DNA from: Cylicocyclus nassatus
Taxonomy: Eukaryota; Nematoda; Chromadorea; Rhabditida; Strongylidae
Length of the DNA stretch: 64,000 nucleotides
NCBI GenBank assembly: GCA_958299035.1
Contig: CATQJL010000001.1
Coordinates: forward strand, 105,161,661-105,225,660
Reading direction: 5' to 3'
Part shown: positions 36,501 to 47,546 of the stretch, in pieces
How the letters are laid out: the number at the start of each line of letters is the position of its first letter
Numbering within the stretch: the first letter of the stretch is position 1
The notes under the pieces: generated by a model
Seen by the model: only the letters and a program-made list of their open reading frames with translations
The model's database searches: none
What the model was told of the DNA's origin: nothing
Translations under genes and position numbers: made by a program

Positions 36501-37262
36501 CCCTTTGTTTATCATGGCTTGAAAAAGTTTGGATGGGGAATCAATAGGTAAGGTCAACAAATTATATTTATGCGACTAATCAAGAATCTATCGACGTGAA
36601 GATGGCACCTAACAAAAATCGGAGGCTTCGGCTCTAAATCTTGATAATAATTCAATATGGAAAAAAAGTAAATAATCGTTCAGAGATCACTAACGTTTCC
36701 TTTGGGCATTTTCCTTCATCAGTAGCAAATGGAATATAAAAAATTCTAAGTATGAGGAATATGAACTAGAAATTAAAAATCACTGAACAGTCTTTTCCAC
36801 AGAGCTGTCACATGACATCTGTGATAATAAGCCTTTTATTGACACAAATTAGTCGTTGACATTACTGCGCCCAAAATTTCGGGTGCTCCCTTAAGAGAAG
36901 GCCCCACAGGAGATTACAAAAACAGTAAAAAAGATGATAACATGCCTTAGTAAGGCCTTCATTATTAAGTGCTTTATGAAGCCTATCATTTCTCATGCTC
37001 TGATTGGGTACGTTATTCTGGGGCTGACTGAGTCATTGATAGGCATTGATGGCATTCACTGCCCCTGCTGGCTCGTTGCTGGTGTCGCTCGGCTCGTTGC
37101 CCTATTTTGTCGATCTCATCCAGGTGAGAAAACTTCACTCACTTCATTTCTGAATAAATGACCAGTAAAGTTTGTGATGACTGTGAGATGTTATTTTTTG
37201 CAGTATCAAAACTCCTCAGTCCTCCTTATTTCCTGATTTTCTATTTATCAATATTCTAAATC
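33542..37262. other. Long AT-rich stretch, mostly unassigned
   Basis: Apart from the fold-back at 34081-34264, no feature could be supported. Open frames at 35685-35906 and 35848-36114 (plus strand) are protein-like in composition but have no recognisable domain or splice context. A hydrophobic frame at 36934-37122, ending at a GTGAGA donor, could be an exon but cannot be linked to anything. Confidence 0.35.
34081..34264. mobile_element. Small fold-back (MITE-like), 184 bp
   Basis: Starts GGTGTCTCAAAA and ends TTTTGAGACACC. Inside is a second small palindrome, CTACCGCAAAATTGCGGTAG. The ends resemble mariner-type termini, but no TA duplication is evident. Confidence 0.55.
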
Positions 37263-37491
37263 ATGTCCGGATTGGAAAGAAGCAGCTCGTATGAAGTGAG
37301 GGAACATTACGAATCCAGGAAAAACACTCCATCGTCTTCTTCAGGTAGTCTGTACAATTTCGTTACTGAAACTCTATTTTTTTCTGTACCTTTTTTTTAC
37401 CAAAGAATCAGCAGCACTGCCAGACACAAAACCTGTGGCTTTCGCAAAAACCTCCTTACCACTAGACAACCATCTCCATCGAAATGGTTAA
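37263..37491 (+). CDS. Candidate two-exon gene, 55 aa, unrecognised
   Basis: Exon 1 (37263-37344) starts MSGLERSSSYEVREHYE and ends in a serine run at a GTAGTC donor. Exon 2 (37406-37491) follows a TTTTTTTACCAAAG acceptor and ends TAA. Phases agree (82+86 = 168 bases). The product is charged and Ser-rich with no signal peptide or membrane span. It could also be the end of a longer gene, or chance. Confidence 0.3.
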
Positions 37492-38494
37492 TCCTCTTCT
37501 GTCGGAATTTTTTTCGCATGACTTTTCGCTCCGAATCGGTTTTGAAACGACCCTAGTCTGTACTCTGGCTAGAGAGTGAGTTGTCTATGCTTGCGCTCGG
37601 GCTTACGGGGGCCCCTCCTGACCGCCCCCGGAATCATCCCCGCACAGTTTGTTCGAGTATTTAGCTACCGAACCGTCCGAGGTAGCTGGCAGTGTTAGCG
37701 ATGACATCCCAGTTATTGCTTTCTATTTTTTCTCAAATTCTGTCCTTTGTGAATTTGTTCGTGTAAGCCGAAAGGTTTCGACAAAGTAAGGGAAGGTTGC
37801 AGGGAGTTCTCCATGATTTTTTAGAACATTTTTCATAATTTTTCAAAAATTTTTGTGCATGCTTTGTTGATGTCGAAAATTTGTCAGTTAGTTACTAAAA
37901 TTTGGACAGAAAATTACCACCAGTATCTTTTGCTCTCACTGGAATAAACACAATAGCTGAGCATTTCTAAATGATTATTTGATTTGAACCTTTGGGTAAA
38001 AGTTTTCTTAACGCAATGTAAGTACACTCATTTATTCTGTCAGCAAGATCTGTATTTAAAAATCCTTGATTTATTTTATATGCTCATAAATTGCTGCATA
38101 TATACTTAAATTCCCAATCAATCACTGCAAAACTAAATCGATTGCAACTAAATGTCCATTTCATTAATTTGCATTTGTAGTGACATCCCTTGATTTATGC
38201 ACATTATTTGCTAAGAACGCTTTTCTGCTATTTTCTGAATGATTGGTCGTGCATTTCGAATAAAGCGCGAGACAAGTATAGATTTGCTTTGAAAGCAGGG
38301 GCTTAAGCACTCTAGAGGGGGATGAAACGGGGGGGGGGGGATAGAGTATGTTGAGCCATCGAGTACTCAAACTTAGTGAAGAAGAGTGATATGGTCAAGC
38401 CAGTGAAAGATGCTCGACCAAAGCTGTAGAAACCCTAAGGTCGTTATAAAATGACGATTTTTAGCAATTTTGTGCAAATGCCATTACTTACCCG
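37492..38494. other. Upstream region of the small HSP gene, unassigned
   Basis: Contains a GC-rich patch at 37590-37650, a G-tract at 38330-38341 and AT-rich sequence. No coding or RNA feature is supported. Confidence 0.35.
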
Positions 38495-38660
38495 TTGATT
38501 CAACTGGATTGGCGGCTGAAAGGCGTGGCTTCGTGACCTGGTTAAGGCTAGGAGATCAGAGAGCGCGCGAGAGAGAGAGACGCAGACTGTGTCGCGGGCG
38601 CGAGTGGCCCTAATTAAGTCACAAAGTTTCGCCTTTCAGCCGCCAATCCAGTTAAATCAA
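38495..38660. mobile_element. Fold-back MITE in the small HSP upstream region
   Basis: Starts TTGATTCAACTGGATTGGCG and ends CGCCAATCCAGTTAAATCAA, a 166-base hairpin with a GA-rich and GCGCG-containing loop (38555-38600). It lies about 200 bases before the small HSP start codon. Confidence 0.8.
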
Positions 38661-38848
38661 AGGTTACTTTTTTTATTAGATTGTTTGGCTCTTTATTTGG
38701 TTAGAGTTGAGAGCTAATCGATTCTTATAAGAGGAAGAAAATCCATGTTTAGTTGAGAAATTATGCTGTGTCTTTCAGAAATTATGCTCATTTTGAAGGC
38801 CAGCGAGCCTGCGGGCGAAGGCAGACTGAAAATGCTTCTTCTGCATAA

Positions 38849-38862
38849 AATTTTTTCCAGAT
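38849..38862 (+). promoter_or_regulatory. Trans-splice-type acceptor before the small HSP start
   Basis: The run TTTTTTCCAG ends at 38860, and the ATG follows after only AT. A polypyrimidine-AG directly before a start codon is the usual place for spliced-leader addition in nematodes. No clear heat-shock element (GAA-nn-TTC array) was seen in the 200 bases upstream. Confidence 0.5.
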
Positions 38863-41800
38863 ATGGATCGTCGCTTCCACATGTCTCCATTCTCTCCACT
38901 AAATTTCCACAGCCGCTTTTTCGACGATTTCGACTTTGATCGCGGCTTTAGCAGACCATACTGGCACGACCAATCGATGTTGACGGGACACAAGATCGGC
39001 GAGGGCGTTGATGTCAGCTTGTGCACTATTTTGACACTATTACAAGCTGTTCGTATTGCAGGTTATCGACAATGACAAAGAGTACGCAGTCTCTGTCGAT
39101 GTATCGCAGTTCGAGCCGGAAGAATTGACGGTATGTGGCTGGAAGCACGTAATTTTGCAGACGCGTTTTTGTACTCGAGTCTTTAGGTCAACATTGTGGA
39201 TAACACTCTGATAATCGAGGGAAAGCATGGAGAGAAGCCCGATAAGTTTGGAAGGGTGATTTTTTTTAAATTTACTTCACGAATATATCAGAAAATTTTG
39301 AGAATGGCGCATGAGAGAAGATTTCCCAGAGGAAAAAATAAAATTCAGAAACAAATTTTATTTTGAAAAAAAGTGCAAGCAACATGTTTACACTCGCAAA
39401 TAATAAATATAATTCTCAAAAATGTTAAAAAAACTTACTTTATTCCTACAGAATTTTTTTCGAGAAACTTCTGTATTTTTCGAAATTTTCGAGGTTATGG
39501 GTCCGCAAAATTCCGGGAAGTATACCAAAAAAATTTTCGGAACGCGTGGCTGACGCCACGCATCTTTATCAAAGAGAAATTTTTCCCCGACAAGTTTTTG
39601 ATGCTCAATCATAACTTAGTCTGAACGGTAGAAAATGGGACCCTTGGAAGCCAACTGTAGGTCTCTCAAGAAAAATAACTGATTGAACTTTTTAATTTTG
39701 ATCAATCTTACAAGGGAAGGACTCTCAGTCAAAGTGGGGCTCCCACACGTGATGCATATCATTGTGCTGGTCTTGGGACACTGATAAGAAATCCGCGTTC
39801 CTTGGCTGCTCACTGATTTTCTGCAAGAAGTTACGAGCGATGGTTTCCCCAGGATGACCACGGATCGCTTAAGTTAGCGGCGCCGAGATATTGCAGTTGT
39901 GGAGGGATGGCCGAGGGGGTAGACATATCAATTATTCATGCAACCACTCCTTTTTGGCTCCGATTTTACACGAAATGGACTTTTTCGCCTTGTTTTTGTT
40001 TTTGTGTTATTTGGTGTTTTGGGGAGATTATGAAGGAAGTGTTAAAAAGTTTGAAATACTTGTGTACCAAACATTCTTCCATTTTGTAGGTTGTATTGTT
40101 TGATATGTATCCTTGGAGGGAAGGCAGAGAATTGGCCGGCACCCTTTGAATAAACTGCAAAAATGCAAGAATGTTTGAAACTTAAGTATTCCGAACATTT
40201 TACCATTTCCTCTGTAGTCTGCGCAGCAATCCACTCGAGTCTCCCTCACAACAGGCATCTCTCGGCTCCGCTAAGTTAAGCAATCCGTGGTTATCCTGGG
40301 GAAATCATCACTTGTAACTTTTCCCACAAGATCATTGAGCAGCTAAGGAACACGGATTTGGTATTAGTGCCACATGACCAGCACAATGATATGCATCACA
40401 TGTGGGAACCCCACTTCGACCGAGGGTCCTCCCTTTGTTAGGATATATCATTCCCTTTCGGACAATACCCATATATAAAATCATTTACATACTTGATAAT
40501 GACACAAATGAGGAGTTAGTAATTGACAAGATGCAAGATTTTATGACAATTATCGCGTCTGTTTTTACACTATCCGGTTTTGGGGCTAACAAGGGAATGG
40601 TCAGAAGTCGAAGTGGCCAAACCAAAGAAGCTGTATATCATTCGATGCAGTATAAAACGCTGACTTCGAATCTGTCTTCCTTATCTGCTTCCCGCTTCTG
40701 TGGATAAAGTTACAGGTGGTTTTATTGTGAAAAAATCATATATAAAAACAGCGAAATTGAGCAAATTGTTGCACATTTAGCTCGGCTTCTGGCTTCAATA
40801 ATTTCAAGTAAGCTAGATGCATGCTTTGGCCCAGCTTTGAGGCGAACGAGGCTCTGTACGGCTGAATTTTCAATTTAACGCATAATTTCTGAGGAAAATA
40901 ATGGTCTTTAATGGCTTATAACTTCGTCCAGAAAAGCGATAAGCAGATAAAGAAGACAGATTTAGAGTCAGCGTTTCATGCTGCATCTAACGATAAGCAG
41001 CTTGTCTGGAATGGCCACTTCGATTTCTGACCATTCCCTTGTAAGAACTATACCGGTAGCCAGCTTCCTTGGGCCCTCATCAGTAGTTCCCAAGGAATCA
41101 AAAATTTGGAAAGAGAGGTAGCCTACAGAATCTTAGCGGAGCAAAAGATATAATAATAACTTAATGATAATTTAATAATTTTTATACTTGCTAGAATGCA
41201 AAGTCAATCACTTCGACAAATTATAAACTTCGAGCAGTATCTGCGCCGTGAAACGTGTGAGACCATCCAAAGCGCCACTGCTGCAGTGGGTGAAGGTACA
41301 GTCACCAAACTCACGATGGCTTGCTGGCCTCAACGATTAAAGTCAGGAGATTGGTTCTGACACTTTCAAGCACGAAGTTACGTGCTATTTATTGCCTTGC
41401 AAGTGTACGCACGTTTTTGGTTACCATCTGCTACTCTTTGCGCTCTATCCATATGTATACAGTTTACCCCAACGTTCATTTATCTCCGGAAAATATAGAT
41501 TGAAATATAATTTTTTGTTTTTATTGCGCAAAAATAGCAACTTTTCTTCTTGCTTTTTCATCTCGTAGAAAGATTCACATTCAATAGATCATTTGGAAGA
41601 GCATGGAGAGCTTTTTCGAATGGTAGGTCACTTGCATTTTGACTTTACGTCTTGGGCAAAAATAGGAAATTTTCTAAGCAGTTGCAAAAGAATCAATAAA
41701 TCGATAGGAGCAAGCCAGGTGTCCCAAAAAATGGCTTATTAACACACGTTCCACCCCAGGCATCATGTCTGCCAAATTTGCTTCAGATTCCATGACTCTA

Positions 41801-42352
41801 TCTTTTTTGAACGAAGGTAGGAAATTTTCTGAGCAAAAAATGTAAAAAAAAAACTTGATAGAGCGATAGGGGCAGTACGTCTGTCCCGAAAAAAAATGGT
41901 TTCTAACACACGCCCCATCCCGTGCATCACGTCTACCAAATTTTGTCTAGATTTCATGAGTCCTTTCATCCTTTTTGAACGAACATAAAAAAGCGGCTAA
42001 GCCAAATGACAAATAAGTAATTAATGTAAACCCCTTACAGCCCTTTTTAAAGAGGTGTATCAAAATGACATACCGTCACTTTTCTAGCAAGTTCTTGAAA
42101 TAGTCTCTGTTGGCAGCCTTAGGATGTCTACCGTACACTCTAACTCTTGAAATTTTTGGTGAAGTTTCCGAATAACCAATAGAATGATTTCAGGTGGAAC
42201 GACACTTCGTTCGAAAATATGACCTGCCGCCGTCTGTGAAGGGTGAAGAAGTGAAAAGTGAATTGAGCAAAGAAGGGATCCTGACGGTGAGATATGATCG
42301 TCACCCGGAGCAACAGCCGAAAGTCATTCCCATCTCTATCAAACCAAAGTAA
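38863..42352 (+). CDS. Small heat-shock protein (alpha-crystallin/Hsp20 family), 148 aa
   Basis: An ATP-independent chaperone that binds unfolding proteins in the cytosol. Four exons, all phase 0: 38863-39012, 39062-39130, 39187-39255 and 42194-42352, giving 148 residues. The N-terminal part is rich in Phe, Asp and Arg (MDRRFHMSPF, FFDDFDFDRGF). The alpha-crystallin domain runs from about residue 45, with YAVSVDVSQFEPEEL, TLIIEGKHGEK, a VERHFVRKYDLP-type segment and SKEGILTVRY, the last being the conserved GILT region of the family. The C-terminus has VIPI, matching the I-x-I/V tail motif used for oligomer assembly. The third intron is 2.9 kb, far longer than the others, and filled with fold-back repeats. 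Which C. elegans small HSP it corresponds to was not resolved. Confidence 0.92.
39720..40427. mobile_element. Fold-back element in small HSP intron 3, ~160-bp arms
   Basis: The arm at 39720-39879 pairs with the reverse complement of 40267-40427, with shared blocks such as ATGCATATCATTGTGCTGGTC and ATCCTGGGGAAA in inverse form. The spacer (39880-40266) holds AT-rich sequence with its own partial inverted repeats (around 40030-40070 and 40150-40200). No coding. Confidence 0.75.
40587..41046. mobile_element. Second fold-back element in small HSP intron 3, ~125-bp arms
   Basis: The arm at 40587-40712 (ACAAGGGAATGGTCAGAA...) pairs with 40918-41046 (...TGACCATTCCCTTGT). The spacer is about 200 bases. 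It is distinct in sequence from the neighbouring fold-back. Confidence 0.75.
41635..41990 (-). repeat. Two tandem ~175-bp diverged repeat units
   Basis: Both units contain GGAAATTTTCT, CGATAGG, TGTCCC, AACACACG, a CCA(A/C)ATTTG-type block and TTTTTTGAACGAA in the same order. They lie inside small HSP intron 3. Parts resemble the inner sequence of the Helitron-like elements (AAATCAATAAATCGATA). Confidence 0.6.
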
Positions 42353-44758
42353 TTACGATCTTTGCTTTAACGATATTTCACTAAATATTTTCGATGTTCA
42401 AAGCTTGTCAAGCATTAATAAATTGCTCTTTCGCCTAATTCATACTAAAGATAGTACAAACATCATCAATGAACAAAGCTGACAGTCTCTGCGAATGCTT
42501 TTCATGGTCATCTCGCCAGGGCCCGGCGAGAGTCGGTTTATAGGGGTTCTAAAACAAAGTTTTCTTTGATTCCGCTAGAATGTTACAAAGTGTTTTTCAG
42601 ACTAATGATGGAAACCCACCTAACTAACTGATTTTATGACCAAAGCGGAGGGAAAAAAACAGAGGAGAGACAACGAATCTGGCTTGTTGCTCGAATAAAT
42701 ATTATTGACAGGTGAAGTAGTCCATGTTAAAAAATCAAAACTTATGTGAACTCACTGAAATATATGCTCCAGACGGACCCAGTCCTCCTGATGGCCTCCT
42801 AGAGGAGGGCTAATGCAGAAATAAGTGCTACTTTACATGAGTTTTTGAAACTTTTTCACAAAATACTTATGTCAGTAATATCCTATATATACCATCAAAA
42901 CTTGGTGCCATATAGTGTCTCTATTCGTAAGCAAGCCGTCTGTGTATTTTAGCTTTGCAATCATATTGCGCGCGCTTTGTGAAAGAACATGATAAAGCAC
43001 GTCAAACGTGCAGTGATCTGAAGTGTGTTCATCTGAGTGGTCGTTATATGCCTGCGTAGCATATTTTACTATAATCTCTTTGCTTTTTGACCCAGAAATG
43101 TGTAGTCCGCCCTCCTGCAGTACAATTTAAGATTTTATGAGCGTAACCACAATTTGCAACGAGTCGCAGTCGCCATAACGCATTCCGACACCGAACACGG
43201 TAATGATGTAAATTTTCTTACAAGAGGGAGATATCTAGTGACCCTGACCTTTCATAATATACCATATAATCAGACTGCTCGCACTGAGAGCATGAAACAA
43301 TGTTTGTTATCTGCAAAAAGATTCTCCGAAAGAAAGTAGCGTTTACTAGAACGAAGATAAAAGTGGCTGAACAGGTGGTGGTCGGGCCGGCACCTTGTTA
43401 CAGTAATCTACTACACTCGTTGCCAGACCATTTCTACTTGAAAATAGTGCGAGAATTAAGGCCTGGGAATTTTGCCAATCACAAGTCGGTCCCTAGAGGG
43501 CGCATTTCCGCATGAAAATCCCAAGAGCACCATTTTTTGAAGGCCTTGTAAACACCAGCTCTGAACGTCGTGAGAGACTTGGGTAATACCCTAACAAAAA
43601 GGCCTCTGTTTAAATCCGTGAAAGCAGTCTATCACTGTCATGACTCTCGCGATCATGATTCCAATAAACGAGAACACGGTACTGCCGTGCCTCATCACAG
43701 TTTATAAACATTACGACTTATCTGTGAATTATGTTTTGAGAGAGCCGCAGGGCTCTTGAAGGGAGAGCCGGGAGTTCAAAGGAGAGGCGGTAAGGCCTAT
43801 TCGACGAGAAGTACGAAGGTAATCTTCTCAGGCAACTTATGTTTTTTGGTTCTTGTAATCTCTTTTACCTTGTGTGAGCAATAAAGCATATTCGAGACAT
43901 TCGTGTACTTCAAATCTACATCGTGCCGCTTTACGGTACGGACAATCACCAAAGTTTTGGAAGAGAGGTGTTGTGCACGATATGTTATTAGTACGATAGT
44001 AAATATTTCATTAGACTTTTACGAGGATATTTCATTAGACTTTTATGAGTTTAGCTCCTTTTATAATAGGCTGTATTTAGGCGATGACGATAGCTTTCTT
44101 CAGGGTAGAAGGAGGTTCGCACGACCGTAATGCTTTCCACACAGGACCAACGTTGCGCGCCACACCCTGCGGCGGCTTTTGCCTAAGCAAAGCAAGTGGA
44201 GGAAAAATTTGCGGTTGCGTGACGTGCTCAGACAAGTCAAAATCAGGGCAGCGTTGGAGATCGCCCGTGCAAAAAGACCGTCTCTTTTTCTTCATATAAA
44301 TGGGAATATCTCCTTGGCGAAGCTGGGCTGATGTGTTATTTGCGGTAAGAACATTTTTGAGGTTTTATCTGTGTATTTGCCCCGTTCCTGCTAGATCTTC
44401 TAAACTGTTCGAACGAGCGAACAGCAAACGGATCTATGGAGAACCGAGATGCTATAGACGTGCGAAGCACAATGGCTCTCAAAGAACTATTACAAATCTG
44501 CACCCTAGTGACTCGAAACTTCAAGGCAGTGTCGGGACAGGTTGGGGGCACTTCCAGTGAAGCCCGCACGGTCACTAAGGATAGCGCGAATCTGGCATGG
44601 TTAGGAGCAATGGCAACACTAGTGACGCAGTAAAACTACTAAAGCGTGTATAACTGGTAGCACTGGTAGCGCGGATAATGTACGCGAAGCGCAATAACTA
44701 GGAACAAGATCATCTTTTCACAGTACAAAGAAGCATTTTGCAGGTTTTATTTTAAACA
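42353..44758. other. Unassigned stretch with weak ORFs
   Basis: No exon chain could be built. Overlapping open frames at 44077-44633 on both strands occupy a GC-richer patch (for example MENRDAIDVRSTMALKELL at 44436), but no family is recognised. A short direct duplication (TATTTCATTAGACTTTTA) occurs at 44005-44046. Confidence 0.35.
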
Positions 44759-45087
44759 CTAGCTGGCTACCCTGGCCCCACTTGGGCCACTGTCGTAATT
44801 TCGTAGCTGCACAGGGCCAGCGTTTATTAAAGTGTGCACTTATACAGAGTGAGTGTAAATTGACTCCAAGTAAGTGTATACCTTCAGCGCCCCCTGTCCT
44901 AGCTCAAAATCAATAAATCGATAAAAGGACTGAGCGAATTGCCGCAAAAAGTGGCCTATCATGTGCGCAGGGGCTGAAAACATATGTGTGCAAAATTTTC
45001 GCTTCTTCGTTCACTTACAAAGATTTCTATTCGACACACATTTCACACAAACATACTTACTCACAAGCTCTGAGCTTTATATATAGA
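44759..45087 (-). mobile_element. Non-autonomous Helitron-like element, copy 2
   Basis: On the minus strand it starts TCTATATATAAAGCTCAG and ends GGTAGCCAGCTAG. Shortly before the end is a GTGGCCC...GGGGCCAG hairpin, and the element sits between host A and host T. Ends and inner order match copy 1 (29679-29967), although the bodies are diverged. The pre-terminal hairpin plus CTAG is the expected Helitron 3' structure. Confidence 0.75.
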
Positions 45088-45401
45088 TCTATGTGTTGCC
45101 TATCAGATCTTTTGATCTGCGGTCCGCCGGTCAGTGTAGCAATCGCTCTTGCCCAGAATATATAAGCTTGTTTCCTTCTGCGTCTAGCAGAATAATCTTA
45201 ACGTTTATTCATGCAAGTATTGTTTGCAGTGATTGTCGAATTCGTCTGTTTCTTCTGATTGTTTCTTCAATCAAACGAAACCTTTTCTTCTTTTATAATG
45301 CTCCAAGACTAAAATAATCATTACATAGAGAAGTAGCTGGTTCTTATACGTTATGACTGAAGAAATGTAAACATTCATAGTAAAGCCTCTGTTTTAATTA
45401 A

Positions 45402-45757
45402 AGGCAGCGTCCAGGCAGATCTGGACCTATGGGGCTTTTACGTGGAAAGTACTTTTGGGGCCCTAACTAAGGCACTGCCCAAGCGGCAGCTCAGGTACTG
45501 CTGTAATGGCTGAGATATTCCCCTCGAAACTGGACCCCGCGACCGTGTTTCGCATGGATTCATGGCGCAAAGCGTGGATCCTGGCGCGAAACTGCCATGA
45601 ATCCATGCGAATACGTTCGCGGGGGCCAGTTTCGAGGGGAATACCTCAGCCATTAAAGCACCACCTGAACTGCCGTTTGGGCAGTGCCTTAGTTAGGGCC
45701 CCAAAAGTACTTTGCACATAAAAACCCCATAGGTCCAGATCTGCCTGGACGCTGCCT
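45402..45757. mobile_element. TTAA-flanked fold-back MITE, 356 bp
   Basis: Near-perfect hairpin starting AGGCAGCGTCCAGGCAGATC and ending with its inverse, with TTAA on both sides (45398-45401, 45758-45761). The arms are about 170 bases and contain ATGGATTCATGGC-type inner repeats. TTAA duplication is typical of piggyBac-type movement, but no piggyBac end motif is evident. Confidence 0.82.
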
Positions 45758-45961
45758 TTAAGAAAACAAAACTAGTCTTTAGCATGCAGGATCGCATCTA
45801 TACTGAGCTGAGATTGGTTGTGAAAATTAGTTTTGGTAGAGGCAGGAATAGGCAAGTTTGGCTACAATTATAGCGGCTGTATTGATATCAATAGTTTGAC
45901 TAATTCGGCTAACAGCAGTTGACGGCGGCTGCCAAGAGCTACAAGGCCATTAAGGCCGCTT

Positions 45962-47015
45962 CTATAGTTTGAAATAGGAAAATCTATTGGGATCCTGAAT
46001 GCTTGCCCGCTATATTTCAAGAATATGGATGAAAAAAATCACTTGTTAAAAAAGATGAGCGATCTACCTGTAAGTTAGATGTCGCTTCCACTTCCTTATA
46101 GCACCCAGGATTTTTTGGTCGTTCATCCAGTGGTGGTGGAATCTGAAACATCCAAACAATACATCGAGTAACTTAGCTCACGAAAGTTCCTCATTAGATT
46201 TTTGATTTTGACCTAAAATTATTCAAGACATGAATTTTTAAAAACACTCCGCAACCTAATCCAAAGCCAATACTTGAAGTGTTTTTTGATTACTAACTAT
46301 TATAATGCGCAATTTGATTGACTCAGTAGTTTTGTAATGGGTGAAGGTTTTCCTTAAGTAGTCAAAAACTAACTATTTTGCGAGTCTGGTTTTGGTCTAC
46401 TTTCTTGGCTTCAGCTACTGCTGATGTTTTTTTGACGGGTGCTCCTTCTTTGTTTTTCACTTTTTTCTCCTAAAGACAAGCAAATTTGCCACTGCTCACT
46501 TGATTCTTCGTGAACGTGGCTGTTGTGGTTAATGCAAAGGCGCAACCTACTTCATGTGTTTTTTCAGGTTCTTTTGCGCTGACTTTTTCATCATCCTTTC
46601 CTCCAGAGTTCTGCTGTGGACAAGGTGCACTTTGTTTGATAGAAATTGGCTTACAGCTTGCTTGGATGCGTTCATTTCGGGGCATTTCTTGGCAGTCATC
46701 TGTAGTAATGTTGAGCTTGAAAGAAGACTTAGGATTTTGACTGTACCATACGAATTAAAAGCAACGAAGCTGAAGAAGATGTGTAAAGCCACCTTTCATC
46801 CTTGGCTTCACGCAGATAGCCAGTATAACGGTACATAGTAACAGGCAAGGTACGACAAAACAAAGAAGTATCCGGATGTCGTAGACCAGCCGCAGGAGAG
46901 CACTGCACGTTGGAACCATAGAAACGAAGTGATCCTCTGCAAGCTTACAACTAGGAAAATTGTTTGTCACACTGCTAAGATAATCATTTATGAACACAAC
47001 CCATTTCATTTGCAA
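45962..47015 (-). CDS. Predicted single-pass membrane protein, 196 aa, five exons, unknown function
   Basis: Assembled from splice sites: exons 47015-46793, 46699-46551, 46469-46374, 46142-46068 and 46009-45962, stop TAG. All have GT-AG borders, and phases agree (223+149+96+75+48 = 591 bases). The N-terminal exon holds one membrane segment, ILLCFVVPCLLLCTVILAIC, followed by KPRMK. The rest is hydrophilic and Lys/Glu-rich (KDDEKVSAKEPEKTHE, EKKVKNKEG), then IPPPLDERPKNPGCYKEV. This predicts a short outer N-terminus and a cytosolic tail of about 120 residues. No family is recognised. The true start could be the internal Met before PTCSALLR or lie in an unseen upstream exon. The consistent phases are the main support. 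Confidence 0.55.
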
Positions 47016-47303
47016 CGTTCCTTTCTCCCGCGACGGTTGCAGAAGCCCTAGCTGGGCCTAGGCTAGAGGAGTACTTGGACAAGTGGTTCATGTTCCTTAT
47101 TGCTTTCCTAACTCTCTCGCTAAAGGTCCACGTCTCTCACACGTGTTGTTGTGAGAGTGATTTGTATGTGTTGCTTCCGCATTTTAGTCTGGATGGGTGT
47201 AGGCAATCGACCATATTTGTGACATCATTGAAAACAGCAACTTGTTACAGCCCACGTTTCTTATACTAGAGAATATCAATCATAAACGGACCGAGCAAAA
47301 AAA

Positions 47304-47546
47304 ATGTGTTCGACAAGCTTGCGTCAATGTTTAAATTACGTTATGTTAATCTTTTTTTCTTTTTTCACCGCCGTGAGCCAAAAACAGGTTCAATGCTCAG
47401 GAAAGCAAGCTTCAGAGACGACATATAAACACTTAAGTCGTACCTTCAGCAGTCTGGTGAGAGCGCCTACCGATGGTTGTTCGACATTGTTCCTACAGAA
47501 AAGAAGTTGTTTAATCGAAAATAGAGTGAAAAGAATTGGAAGTTAG
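47304..47546 (+). CDS. Candidate small secreted protein, 80 aa, weak
   Basis: A single open frame begins MCSTSLRQCLNYVMLIFF, with a hydrophobic stretch like a signal peptide ending near AVSQ, then a basic, Cys-poor tail ending KRIGS. There is no supporting splice or family evidence, and a GT donor could follow the CAG at about 47390, making it a first exon. Chance is possible. Confidence 0.22.
   Translation: MCSTSLRQCLNYVMLIFFSFFTAVSQKQVQCSGKQASETTYKHLSRTFSSLVRAPTDGCSTLFLQKRSCLIENRVKRIGS

Noticed and set aside
44077..44633. Overlapping open frames on both strands as a gag-like gene
   Set aside because: No zinc knuckle, capsid motif or neighbouring pol, and both strands are open only because the patch is GC-richer.
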